A model generated the notes under the pieces. The model did no database searches. It was not told where the DNA came from and worked only from the letters and a program-made list of their open reading frames with translations. Positions 23,817-35,952 of a stretch of DNA of 64,000 nucleotides are shown here, piece after piece. Both the position numbers and the translations under genes were made by a program. The stretch is from Pinus tabuliformis (lineage: Eukaryota; Streptophyta; Pinopsida; Pinales; Pinaceae): contig CM062820.1 of NCBI GenBank assembly GCA_031772625.1, positions 88,270,069 through 88,334,068 of the forward strand, given 5' to 3'. Every line of letters begins with the position of its first letter. Within the stretch, counting starts at the first letter, position 1.

Positions 23817-24463
23817 TAATTTAAAGGCCACTCAGGATCAACAAAAGAACTTTGTTGACCAGAAAAAAGCTTTCAGTAATTTCAAGTGGGTGATCATGTC
23901 TACGTGCGTGTTAAAGCCAAGAAAAGTACACTTCAGTGAATGTGTTGCACCAAATTGGCAGCCAGATTCTATGGTCCTTCCCAAATTTTAGCACAAATTG
24001 GGCCCGTAGCTTATCAACTTGCTTTACCAAGCCATATACGGTTTCACAACATTTTTCACGTTTCTGTTTTAAAGAAATACGTTTATGGCCCCAAACATAT
24101 AATAAACTGGCAAGAAATACAGGTGAAGGGGAGAAAATTTTTAAAAAAATCCTCATCGACTTATCTTATATATGAGTATGTAATTATGCATAGTAGAAGT
24201 ACATTCTGATTTTACCAAATAATTAAAATAACTTTCTTTTGTCTTGACTATACAGGTAGAACCGGAAGGCGAGTTCCTAGTCGAGCCAATGAGTATACTT
24301 GATCGGAGAGAAGTAATGCTATGGAGACAAGTTATCACCTAAGTTAAAGTACAGTGGCAGCATTTTGGCCCTGAAAGGGCTACCTGGGAGGATGAAAGGA
24401 CCATGAGGGAGATATTTCCTGGGTTATTTCCGACAGAAGAACATCGAGATGATGTTCAATCTT
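23817..24463 (+). pseudogene. pol: Gypsy-1 integrase C-terminus and chromodomain-like tail
   Basis: After a frame change come VGDHVYVRVKAKKSTLQ, YGPSQILAQIGPVAYQLALP and a HNIFHVSVLKKYV block (GPY/F-type module), ending INWQEIQ at 24122. The tail then resumes at 24256 with VEPEGEF, LDRREVML, QVKVQWQHFGPERATWEDE and FPGLFPTEEHRDDV. The W-x(5-7)-ATWE layout is that of chromodomains, which direct integration to marked chromatin. The 133-bp interruption between the two parts looks like an intron (separate entry). Confidence 0.82.
24123..24255 (+). other. Candidate 133-nt intron before the chromodomain
   Basis: Between codons for INWQEIQ and VEPEGEF, which are adjacent in relatives, lie 133 AT-rich bases. 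They start GTGAAG and end TTGACTATACAG, in phase 0, with stops inside. Both borders carry the direct repeat ATACAGGT, so a small insertion with duplicated borders is the alternative. Confidence 0.5.
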
Positions 24464-24474
24464 AGGGGGGGAGA

Positions 24475-26975
24475 TGCGATGTCCCCCATATATGTGCAAA
24501 TATTTATTTTAATGTATTTTTTTGGACAAACTATATATTGGTTAACTTTGATATAAATAGTAATTATGTCTTAATTTAATAAAAGTGAATTGTTGGAATC
24601 TTGGCAATAATTAATTGGTTTAATTTAACTGAGAGTAACTCATCTAAGGATGATAGCTTATTCTCAAACAGTTAGGCTGGGTAGTTACCCTAGCCCTAAC
24701 TACTTCCACAAGGAAGATTTATTCCAAGAATCAAGAGCATGGGGGGATCTGAGACCTGGAGGAAAAGAGGAAAACTGTGAGATGGATTGTGTTGTAGGGA
24801 CAGACAGTGCTACCTTGGCTATGTCTAGTTAAGACGAGATAGTTGCTACATTCAAGTACATAAAATCTTGAAGAGAATACCCTGTGAAGGGTAGCTCAGG
24901 GGGAGACCTCAGGCAGAGCAGTGCTGGTCTCAAGGTTGGGAGGCAAATAATCAGAAGAATCTAATTCAGTGTATCTGGAAGGGTGAGGACAGATAAGTAA
25001 ATCTGAATAACTTCTCTAAAATTACAGAAGGTACTATTTACTTGTATAACTTCTGTCTTAAAGAAGTAGAATATTAACTAGTTTGATAATTTAGTTATGA
25101 AATGTTACAAATAGAACCAGAACAGGTTGGGATATTGTCCCTCACTAAAGAAAACAAATTAATTAACCTGTAAGTAATTTCATTCTACCACAATGATTAT
25201 AGAAGCAAACATAGCAAAGAACTATTGTAGTTAAAAATGGAGGAGAAACGAATCGACCACAACTTCAAGAAAGAACAATAGAATAGTGGAACCATCGTGA
25301 CAAATCACCACAAATAATCAAAAGAAAGTATGGCCTGCTATACTTTATTCTAGTGCAAGACCCAATGAAAGCCTTGTGATAACGAAACAATCATTAAAAC
25401 TTGCATAAACCCCAGAAGTTAGCAAGGGCTTGAGTTATCGAAGAAATTAATTTAAAGATAACAGACAATCCTAACACTGGAAAGGAATTCATAAAGAAAA
25501 ACAATAATATTGTTTCCATTACGCGAAAACAAATAGAAGATTACTTACATTGTCAAAGCAGGTAAAACATTCCTAGAAATATCCTCGAACTAATTTGACA
25601 GAAGGATTTCCATAATCCCCTCAAACCCAAGAGTAATAGAAAATTACATTGTGGTTTCGAAATGAAAATAAGCAATATGACTATATACATACTACACAAT
25701 AACAGAGTAGCAACTAACAAATTTTATAGCTTACAGATGACAAACTTTCATAATAAAAGATTTGTGCCATAGGCAGTTGACAATTAAAATAAGTCCAATA
25801 GAGAAATTTATGAACGCGAAGCTCTACAGCTAAATAGAGTCAAATATCCAGAAAGGGATTTACATAGTTATACAATCGTCCTTTAAAACATTACACCATG
25901 AGTTCTTAGCTTCAAGACGATGGATTTTGAAATTAAAAGTAACCACAGAGTCTGTAAGATCATATAAGAACAATTTTAGGGCCATCCCGGTAAAACCCGC
26001 ATACCCAGTAGAAATGCCGAGGACCCTGATGTCACGATGGTGAATTGAAAAGATCTCGAGGGTTCTGTCCAAGAGCCGAACCAACCTGCAATAAAACAAG
26101 CATAGGATTTAGACTATAGCATCCTTGCGTTTTTTGAAAATAGTAAACAAGGAAAGGAGCAGTGAGGAGTTTGACAGCGGATGTCACCAACAGATGGGTA
26201 CCTATTTGAGTGTCGAACCATGCAAGCCAACCCTCCCCAGAGAAATATGCAAACCAGAAATCGGCTACAGACACTAGAAAATGTAGTTCAGCCCAGTAAC
26301 AAACTCTGATGAACCAGAATTCGAACTAGGACCTGTGAAAAGAAATTTGCAGTTTAGAATTCCCTTACCAGAAAGGAGGTTGCTGAACTAGCGGAGGAAC
26401 AGGCGAGCGTTCAGCAGAGATACCAAATCACGAATTTGCCCTTACAGGCCACAATATGTCCGTCAAGATGAAACTCTGGCCGTTCGATCTAGAGGAGGAC
26501 TGGGTGTCGTAGATCAAGCACATTTTCCCACATGAGGACTACAACTGGAGGTGCCAGGACATTCACCTCAGAAGTGGACCATAGCCCTAGGGCATTCAAC
26601 AACCCGAGAACTATTAATGCCACTGTAAGGTCGAGTTATGGCAGTAAATACATAATTTGTATAGTTAATACGAATAAGATATGGTGGGATTGTGAATCAT
26701 AGTAAACCAAGTATTGGTATCATAAAGGCTTACACATGAACTTAGGTAACTCTATTCCTCGAGGTTCAAAACTATAGTGCTAACATTTAAACAGATTTGA
26801 AATTATTGTAAAGTGCAAACCATAGAAAAGTTTATATATCAATTTGATGCCAATTGTATATGTTAATCTCGATTGTTTTATGAGATCAGTACATCGTATT
26901 ATGCAAAGGTTGGAATATTCATGTAGTTAAAAAAAAAAATTTACTATGGCTTATTCTAATTTTGGGTGTGTGACA
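24475..26975 (+). repeat. Gypsy-1 3' LTR
   Basis: Begins TGCGATGTCCCCCATATATG and ends GGTGTGTGACA. It is 2501 bp long and colinear with 17131-19603. Antisense ORFs at 25860-26099 and 26032-26274 have no recognisable family. Confidence 0.92.
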
Positions 26976-26980
26976 TTATA

Positions 26981-28106
26981 ACTTGAAAAATATATTATCA
27001 AATGCAAAAAGAGAGGTTAAAATGTGCCACAAGATGGTTAGATGGGCCATAGAGGTTAAATGTGCCACAAGATAATCAAATGAGCCTTGAATTGTTCCTA
27101 TTTAGGAGGCTCATCACCTATCTAAAGATTAAGAATCGCCCATCACCTATCTACAGATTAAGAATCTTCAAATGGGGTGAATCTTCATGGTTAAGACTCT
27201 TGTTGCATATTTATATATAACTTATATATATTAATTATTTTTATCATTATTAATAATAATTAAAAATAAAGTTATAATTTAGTTATTTTTTATGACTTTT
27301 TAGATCTTAGAAGTGTTTTGATGTTTATTATGGATATACATAAACGACATTCAAATATTTCACTTGACATGACCATTCAAATATCATATTTATGGCCCAC
27401 ATTCTCGAGACTAAAATATTTTTTTATTAGTGATATATTTTTAAATAGACAACTTTTTTTTTGTTAGTGATATATTTTTAAATAGACATCAATATTGTTT
27501 AGCCTTGTATATTGAAATATTTGCTTATGATACACATTGAAATGTTTATTATTACTAATATTTTTTAAATGTAACATATTAGCGCTAAATTAAGAATTGA
27601 ATAAATTACCCATCTCCACTTTTTCTTCCATGAGAAAGTAATTTTTTTCCTCTTTTAATTATTTTTTCTTTGTGGGCACTAAATATTTTATTATAATCAA
27701 CATCAAAATATATATTTTTTATTCTTTTTATATAAATATATATGAAGTTGATATGGAAATAAATTAGTGAATATGGGTATTCAAATAATTTATTTGAGTT
27801 ATATATTGAAATATTTTTGTAAAATATAAAAATTATATATCTTCCTCTTCTATATATGATTTTCTTTTACTTGTGTTATTTTATGTTTGTAAAGTCGATA
27901 TAAAATTATATTATTTTATATGGACATCAAAATATTTTATTTATGGTAAAGGTGAAATATTTTTATCCTTTTCACTTATATTGAGTTACAATATCTATAA
28001 AAAATAGAGGGCACATAATTTATATTAGATTGTGATATTCACAACAAATAGAGGAAACTTAGTGAAAATGAAATTATTCATGTTTTATAATATTTTTAAT
28101 TAAAAT

Positions 28107-28156
<50 letters not shown>

Positions 28157-29086
28157 AAAACAATCATAACAAATATTGAAAATTTATATTAAATTTAATT
28201 AAGTAAAAAGATGTTAAATAATTAATTCTAATTAATATTGTTATAAATAGTATTAGTTAGAATAAAATTCCCCAATATTACGTTTCTAATCGATATTGTT
28301 TAGAAACTAGGTTAATGTTGTTATTTTTAATGTTAATAGATTAAATAAAACAAATTTTAGCTTTTTCAAACAAACTAATAAGATGAAAATGATTTTAAGA
28401 TATATATTCTTTATTAAACCATCATAATAATTTAAAAATACATTGAAATAACATATTTTAAAGTTTTGACTTTATAAATTTGGCCAAACAAATTCATTAA
28501 AAAAACTTAAATCCTCTAAATAATTATTATAAATAATACTTTTAATACAAAATTTCAAACACCATTAAAATTTTCAAAACAAAATTCTAAATAGAAAAAT
28601 TTTCACATTTCATCAAAGTGAATCTAATTTTAAAATATAATTCCTAGACAATTTTGAATCGTTATGGACAAAACATGCCATGTCAATGCCCCTTATCTCA
28701 TGGTATGCGGTTGAAGATTATGAAGTCGTATCACCCCCTATCTCACGCCATGGCATTAGAGAATATGAAGAACCATCGATCTCGTGTGGGAAAGGTTCCA
28801 ATTTCGACCACAAGAATCAACATCCAATCACATAGAGGGACAAGGGATGAAGAGTTTATTTTAGGTAAAGCACTAAAAGATAGGCCAATTTTGAACATGC
28901 AGGGTTTGATGTAACAATCATCAAAACTGAAGTGATTGTTTGGTGTGGCAATCACAAAAGCTAAAGTGACATATGAGGAATGGTGGGAATGGCAACAAAG
29001 ACAACGCCTTGTCAGACTCTTCTTTCGCAATGTCGCAATGTCTAGTGTGGGTCATCCAGTTTGAAAACTTCGCACAACACTGCTAT
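26981..29086. other. AT-rich spacer with short tandem duplications, no gene
   Basis: Small direct repeats include CATCACCTATCTA(A/C)AGATTA near 27112 and 27140, TTAGTGATATATTTTTAAAT near 27426 and 27463, and a 52-bp-spaced pair near 28679 and 28732. A (TA)n tract fills 28111-28153. The end (29036-29086) matches other host flank copies. Confidence 0.6.
28111..28153. repeat. (TA)n microsatellite
   Basis: About 21 uninterrupted TA units. Confidence 0.95.
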
Positions 29087-30240
29087 TGTCACTCCCCCAA
29101 TTATTTTTTTCGTGAATTGTCCAATGTGCAGCATCGGCCAAACACTTAATTTTTTCTATTGTTAAACTATTTCCCGAACTACGCCTAACAATCATCTTAT
29201 TTACCATGTGAAAACATTAATGTGCGGAATACATTAATAAAACATTCAACCAGCAAGAGACACAGTCTAATAGTATGCAAGTAAGAATTATAATAAAATT
29301 TTGTTTCTTTACAAATGACCAGGAGAAGAACTCGACCGATGTTTTTACACTTTACAAAAATCATTGTCATGCAGCGCGGCCGGTCCATCGACCCGATTGT
29401 TGCACCGCTCATCCTTGCCCTAGACCCAACTTGCATTTCACTGAATGTTGTGTCGTGTCTTCCGTCATCATTCAGCGTGGCCACACTTGCCCGCAGCTCG
29501 TGCCACCCCCACCGCACTTCATTTCTCTGTCCGCACAGCTCACCACCGTCGGCAGCTCGTCATGTTGACCGACGGGTGCCCATACACTCGGTCGCCCTGC
29601 CCGCAGGTTCCCACACCCGAGTTACCGCCATTCAACTCGTCGCGGTTCGCTGTTGACCCGGTGGTGCGACTTGTGGCTTTTCCGCCAAGTCTGCCCAAGC
29701 TTCGTGTAACTCCACCACCTGACTCTACTGCATTCTACGTTCAGTCCCACCACCCATCGTGCAGACTCATCTCAGCTCGCTGCTAAGGTAGCTCGCCCCG
29801 TAACACAGAGCTCTATTTCGTAGACTTGTGAGATGATCCATTCATGCACTTTGCGAGCAATTCCAAACTTGGTTTATATGATGGCTTGCCAAAGTGGGGG
29901 ATTTGGCCCATGGCCAAGCCGACCCGACTTTTGGTGTTTCACCGCAATTTAATCTGTCGGCTTGGTGTGGGGTGCCCACACACGGAACTGCCCACCCATA
30001 TAAGTCCGCGGTGTTCAACACTTAGCTGTTTCGCCAAATGACTTTTCATGTCTCGCTCACCTACTCACCCAGCCAGTTCGTCGCCTCGTTTGGGCACGTG
30101 CCCAGCTCACCGTTCCGTCCACTCAGCTCGTCCCCTGCCCGTTGTGCACCCGTCACCAACTTTTGCTAAAAACTCGGTTAAACATGCCGGGTGGGCGCGC
30201 CCGACTCGCTTGAACACACCAATGACTCGTGGGCGTTACA
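29087..30240 (-). repeat. Gypsy-2 left LTR (3' LTR of the element)
   Basis: On the plus strand it reads TGTCACTCCCCC to GGGCGTTACA, 1154 bp. Its middle is unusually rich in C and CpG for this window. ORFs inside it (for example 29315-29656) are low-complexity by-products, not genes. Confidence 0.9.
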
Positions 30241-31760
30241 TTCTCCCCGACCTAAATTCATTGTCATCCTCGGCAATCCAGCTATCCTTCGTAGCTTCCT
30301 GTCGTACTTCACAGTCTTTCCCTTCCATCTCCATAGTGAGTCCTCCATTTCCTAGCTATCCTCCTCTAGTGCATCCTTCCGTCTTATGAGAAATTCCAAT
30401 CTCATGTTACTCTGAAGTCTCATCGTCCAAAGATCCAAAATCTTCTCCAACACAAGATTTGGTCTGTCAACAATCATGGTTGGTCCCCTCGATGGCTCCA
30501 CCCTCTCTAGATGTCCTACATCAAGTCGACACTTCTTCAACTGACTGATATGGAAAACATGATTTTTTGCATGCATGTAGCGCGGAAGCTCCAGGTAATA
30601 GGCAACCTTCACCACTCGCTTCTTCACCTGAAATGGCCTCTCATACTTCCTCGTCAAAGATCTCGCAGTCCCCTTAGGTTGTTGAAACTGATCTCTGGTA
30701 ATCTTGAGAAAAACCATATCGCCCACACTAAAGTGCGCATCCCGCCTATCCTTGTTTGCCCATTTCTTCATTCTCCTTGCAGCCTCATGCAAGCACTACC
30801 GTGCTAACTCCAAAGTCTCATCCTGAGCCTTTATGAACTTCTTTGCATGAGGACTCCTCGAGAAATCTCTGGACAATACAGTGTCAAGAGAAACTGGCAA
30901 CTGTCCATTCACCAACTCAAATGGACTATACCCTATCGCAGAACTCTTTTGCAAGTTATAGCTGAACTGAGCTACATCCAAGAGTTTAGGCCAATTCTTC
31001 TGATCAACTGTCACACAATGTCTCAAGTAGTCCTCTAGCAATGTGTTGATTCACTCAGTCTGCCCATCTGTCTGTGGATGGTAACTCGAACTCATCAACA
31101 ATTCTGTCCTGACTAGCTTGAACAGTGTGGTCCAAAATCTGCCTATAAATCACGGATCTCGGTCCGACACAATACTCAATGGCATCCCCCAATACTTCAC
31201 TATGTTCTTGAAGAACAACTCCGCAGTCTTCTCGGCTCCACAAGGTATCTTTGTTGGAATGAAGACAACGTACTTGGAAAAACGATTGACCACGACCATG
31301 ATCCCCTTGTACCCCTGCACCTATGGTAACTGAGTAATGAAGTCCATCGAGACACTCATCCATGGTCTCTCTGGTATTGGAAAAGGCTGCAACAACCCTC
31401 CCTGCCTCTGGGTGTCTGATTTGTCCTATTGAAAAATGATGCATGTTTTAACATACTCCTCTACATCCTCCCTCATCTTCTCCCAAAAGAATCCTCTCTC
31501 CAATAATGCCAAAGAACGATGCTGCCCTGGGTGGCCAGCCCATGGAGAATCGTGGCATTCCTTCAAAAGGTGCCTCCTAAGTCTAGATGACTTTGGAACA
31601 TAGAGTCGGTTCCCAAAGAATAAGAGTCCATCTCGGAGAAAAAACTTCCATGTCTTCCCCTCCTTTATCTACTTCACTATATTTTGCGCCTGAGTATCAG
31701 TCTCAATGCTCTCCTTGAGCTTATTCTGCATCTCTTTTGTCATCTGTACTCGACTCCTAC
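30241..31760 (-). pseudogene. pol: Gypsy-2 integrase and chromodomain-like end
   Basis: Minus strand. The core shows SMDFITQLP (Asp), SDRDPRFIG (Asp) and HPQTDGQTE (Glu). A TGA then stands where Arg is usual (complement near 31050), followed by DYLRHCV, AQFSYN and SPFELV. The open piece 30352-30792 has FSVGDMVFLKI, LTRKYERPFQV and HVFHISQLKKC, then PNLVLEKILD and RLEFLIRRKDALEED, a chromodomain-like ending that continues past a stop. A TAG for the usual Gln separates LELAR from CLHEA at 30796. Confidence 0.85.
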
Positions 31761-31770
31761 TTCGTGCTGC

Positions 31771-33735
31771 CTAGTCTTCCTCCCCCTCCAATGCTGCTAG
31801 TTGTCCCTTCCTACTAAGGGCATCTGCAACTGCATTGAGTCTACCCGGCCTATACTCAATAGTCATGTCGAACTCTGCCAAGAAGTCCTGCCAACGAGCT
31901 TGCTTCGCTGACAGCTTTGGTTGTGATGCAAAATAACTCGCTGCAATGTTGTCAATCTTGACAACAAAAGGCTTCCCAATCAAGTAATGCCTCCATACCT
32001 GCAAACAGTGGATGATCGCAGTCATCTCCTTCTCATGAACCGGATACCTCCGTTCTCTATCCTGCAACTTCTGACTCTCATACGCCACCGAATGCCCATC
32101 CTGCATAAGAACTCCTCCTATCGCAAAATTTGAAGCATCTGTGTGTATCTCAAACGGTCGCTCAAAGTCCGTTAACTTCAATATTGGTGCTAAAACCATC
32201 CTCTTCTTCAAATCATCAAATGTCATCTGACATTTCTCCTTCCTACTCCATCGCTTGTCCTTCTTCAGAAGGTGTGTCAGTGACGATGTCACTTTGGAAT
32301 ACCCATCTACAAACTTCTGTTGGTAGTTGGTCATGCCCAAAAACACCCTTATATCATGGACATTCTTCAGTTCAACCCAATCCTCTACTGTCTTCACCCT
32401 ATTTGGCTCCATCCGTATGTACCCTTGACCCACAATGTGTCCAAGGAACGGAATCTTGGTTTGGGCAAACACACACTTCAACTTCTTCAAGTACAGTTGA
32501 CTCTTCTTCAGCACCTCGAACACCAAAGCCAAGTGTTTCTTATGATCCTCCATGTTATCACTATACACCACGATGTCGTCCAAGTACACTACTACGAACA
32601 AATCCAAGTATGGACGTAGTACATCATTCATCAAAGTGCAAAACCTAGCAAGAGCATTGCACAACACGAATGGCATGACAACGAATTCAAAGCTTCCATA
32701 CCTTGTCACATGAGCGGTCTTCCTCTCATCTCCTTCTGCTATCCACACCTGATAGTACCCATGCCTCAAATCAAGCTTGGAAAACACTCATGCTTTCGCA
32801 AGCTTATCGAAGCAATTTGCAACTAATGGCAAAGGATACTTGTTCTTTATGATTTGCTTGTTGAGAGCACGATAATCACAACACATCCGTAGCTCATTCG
32901 TATCTTTTTTCCACTGGATCAATATTCGAGCTCCATAGGGTGACCTTGAAAGCCTTATGAAACCTGCATCAGTTAACTCCTTTAATTGTTGTTTCAACTC
33001 CTCTAACTCAGGTCCTGACAAATGATAAGGAGCTTTAGCCGGAGGTTGTTTCCCTGGCTCTAGCTCAATGCCATGGTCCACCGCACGCCTTGGTGGAAGC
33101 TTCTTTGGTAGCTCATTGGGCATCAAATCTACATACTTGGCCAACACCTTGGAAATCTCAGCTGGAATAGGCATCCCCACTCGATCATTGCCATCGACCT
33201 CTCTGATAACTGTCGCATATGTCTCTACATCTGACTCCCGTATAGCCTTCTCCAAACTTAGTGCAGAAACATGTTGCACCTTGACTTCCTTACTTTTCTT
33301 ATGAGTAGGCAAAGTCGAAGTCTGTGATCCTCCAATCAGCATAACCTCATCGTAGAAGGGAACAATAACTACTCTATTGCCTTTCAAGAAATCCTGCCCT
33401 AATATCATGTCAAAATCATTCATCTTCATCACCGTGAAGTCCAACCGACCCTGCAAGTCTTTGATTTGCACTGGCACTTTGTGTGTCAAACCTGCCACTC
33501 TAGCCCTTGAGTTCATTGCCTTGACCTCCACATCTGATGGAAAAATCTGCAGCCCGACTTCTCTTGCTAACCGTGTCGTCATGAAGTTATGTGTGGCTCC
33601 CGTGTCCACCAATGCTTGGATGGTCTTGCCATGAACCACCAAGTCCAAGAAACCCAAACTATGAATCCAAGATTTCCTATTCAAAACTTCAAACTGCATA
33701 CCTACCTGGTCTCTGCTATTTTCTTCGATACCTTT
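31771..33735 (-). pseudogene. pol: Gypsy-2 protease, reverse transcriptase and RNase H
   Basis: The ORF 32788-33855 starts inside the LTR and crosses its border. It carries the protease motif ALVDTGATHNFM with MILGQDFL, then RT entry (GIELEPGKQPP, FIRLSRSPYGA, MCCDYRALN). A TGA at the complement of 32788-32790 (usual Arg) ends it. The same frame continues as 31771-32787 with VFSKLDLRHGYYQ, catalytic YLDD (complement of 32577-32588), FLGHIVG, RNase H (EIHTDASNFAIGGVL, HEKEMTAIIHCL) and ADALSRK. Apart from that stop this is the best-preserved pol block in the window. Confidence 0.9.
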
Positions 33736-34720
33736 TGTCATGCCCCCAAATCTTTTTTCGTGAATTGTCCAACATGCGGCATCCGCGAAACACTTAACTT
33801 CTTCCATTTTTAAACTGTTTCTCGAACTACGCCTAACATTTATCTTATTTCTCATGTTAAAACATTAATGTGTGAAATACATTAATAAAACATCCAACCA
33901 ACAAGAGACACAGTCCCATAGTATGCAAGTAAGAACTATAATAAAATTATGTTTCTTTACAGATTACCAGGAGAAGAACTCGACAGACGTTTTTACACTT
34001 TACAAAAATCACTTTCGTGCAGCTCAGTTGTTCCACCAACCCGGCTGCTACACCATTCAGCCTTGCCCGAGACCCAACTCGTGTTTCACTAAACGTTGTG
34101 TTATGTCTGTCGTCGTCGTTCAGCGCGGGCGCACTTGCTCGCAACTCATGTTGCCCCATCGCACTACATTTCTCTATATGCACAACTCGCCAACGCTCGT
34201 AGCTCGTCGTGTCGACCAGCGGGCGCCCATACACCGGGTTGCCCTGCCCGCGAGTTCCCACACCCGAGTTATCATCGTTAAGCTTGTTTTTCACCTGGCG
34301 TTGTGACCTATGGCTCATCTGCCAAGTCTGCCTGCGTTTCGTTTAACTTTGCCACCCGACTCTGTTGCATTCTGCGTTCAATCCCACCGCCCGTCATGCG
34401 GGCTCATCTCAGCTCACCGCTAAGGCAACTCGACCTGTAACACAAAGCTCATTTTCGTAGACTTGTGAGATGATTCGTTCATGCCCTTTGCCACCAATGC
34501 CTTGCTTGATTTATACGATGGCTTGCCAAAGCGGGGGCTTCAGCCCATGGCCAAGCCCAACCGACTTCTGGTGTTTCACCATAGTTTAACCCATCGACTT
34601 GGTGTGGGGCGCCCACACACGGGACCACTCACCCATATAAGTCCGTGGTGTTCAACACTTAGCCATTTCACCAGATGACTTTTCTCATGACTCTCACGCG
34701 CTCGCCCAGCTAGCTCATCA
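33736..34720 (-). repeat. Gypsy-2 right LTR, proximal part
   Basis: Starts TGTCATGCCCCC on the plus strand and is colinear with 29087 onward. It stops at 34720 where the nested element begins. Confidence 0.9.
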
Positions 34721-35782
34721 TGTAAGGTCCTCGAGTTCTACCCGAGTGCGGGCGCGGTTGGGCGTCGGGCGAGTCGACAGGCGCTTGGGCGCACGGGCGG
34801 TTGACGGGCGCGCGGGCGCATGGGCAAGTGCGAGCGCACGAAGTGGGCACGAGATTCACGACGGGCGGGCGAGGGCTGCATGATGGGTGGGCGCGGCGAC
34901 ACTGGCGTGCGACGAGCTACGGAAGAAATGTGACGTTTTATGCGACGAAAGGCAGAAACGTTGTGCGACACTTGGAAATACGGTTAAGTGTTGGAAGGTT
35001 TATAGTGCGACTTGAAAGGAGCACGTTACAAGGGCGTTGTGGGCGCTTGTAGTGGTTTTGGGGGTCGGCCAAGGGGCTGCACACCCCATGTAAACCCACA
35101 CATGAAAAGTTAAGAAGCATATAAGTATAAGAGCATGAGAGCTCATTTGAAACATCATTCACTCTTCACATCTTCGCATAAGACAAGAAGGAAGTGCGCA
35201 GTTAAAGAGGAGGACTTGCGCATATCTCATGCGCATTGCCTTAAGGAGGACTGTACGCTTGGTGAAGTCTTGTGATCAGGTCGAAGGTTGGGCAAGTGTG
35301 CCCGGGGTGGATTCTAAGGTGTGATCTTGGTGTAAGACTTGGCAAGGATTCTTGGTGGCTCAGGTGAGCACCGTCCTTTGTGCAAGAGATGCACAAGATG
35401 TTGTAAAGGCAGGGTTGCCTCTCTTTGTATTATTCGGTTAAGTGTGAGACTTGGTTCGGCCAAGACACACTTGTATTGTAAATTGATATTCTTAATAAAA
35501 TTGTCGGGCAGACTCACATTACGGGGAGTTGCCCCTCCCCTTTATACTTGTTGCAATTGTTGTTGTTCTTGGTATAATTGCATGATGATAATGAATGAGT
35601 ATGGGCTTCATTAAGTATAAAGGATAATTTCATTTTACTTGGTTGTGAAACACAAGCTAAGTATGTTAATGTGAAAGTAGGCGTAGTCCACGAATGTTAG
35701 TATTGGTGAAAAGAAAGCGTTCGGTGGTGCCGCACCTTGCTACAAGCGGTTGGAAGACTACCGCAGGTGTAGGGGCGTGACA
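34721..35782 (+). repeat. Nested element 5' LTR
   Basis: Begins TGTAAGGTCCTCGAG and ends GGGGCGTGACA. A GC- and CpG-rich block lies at about 34738-34915. ORFs there are Arg/Ala/Gly low-complexity by-products. Confidence 0.92.
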
Positions 35783-35784
35783 GT

Positions 35785-35796
35785 TGGTATCAGAGC
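35785..35796 (+). other. Nested element primer-binding site
   Basis: TGGTATCAGAGC, two bases after the LTR. Same tRNA primer as Gypsy-1. Confidence 0.92.
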
Positions 35797-35952
35797 AAGG
35801 TTTGCTCGTGAAGGTTTGAAGTTGATGACAGGTGATATTGAGACTTGAACAAGGTTCAGGTGTTGAAGCATTTGAAGGTAGTTTCAAGACTCGGTTTGAG
35901 CAGGGTTGCTCGTGACAGTGGAAGCAGGTTTAGCAGAGGTGAAGCTTAGTGC

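Larger units (their letters stand above)
17131..26975 (+). mobile_element. Chromovirus-type Ty3/gypsy LTR retrotransposon with about 2.5-kb LTRs
   Basis: LTRs are 17131-19603 and 24475-26975. Perfect target duplication TTATA lies at 17126-17130 and 26976-26980. The primer-binding site TGGTATCAGAGC is at 19606-19617, and a G-rich polypurine tract lies just before 24475. The internal order is gag, protease, RT, RNase H, integrase, chromodomain-like tail, which defines a chromovirus; LTR length is compatible with the Tekay/Del group. The LTRs differ at roughly one base in ten over the first 95 positions, so the insertion is old. Every coding domain carries stops or frameshifts. Confidence 0.93.

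Noticed and set aside
29275-30389. Several overlapping Ser/Pro/Thr/His-rich ORFs
   Set aside because: They lie inside the C-rich Gypsy-2 LTR; overlapping frames are all open because of base composition.
34738-35052. Arg/Ala/Gly-rich ORFs in GC-rich LTR sequence (also 38048-38458)
   Set aside because: Low-complexity products of the CpG-rich block of the nested LTR; not kept in the same frame between the two LTRs.
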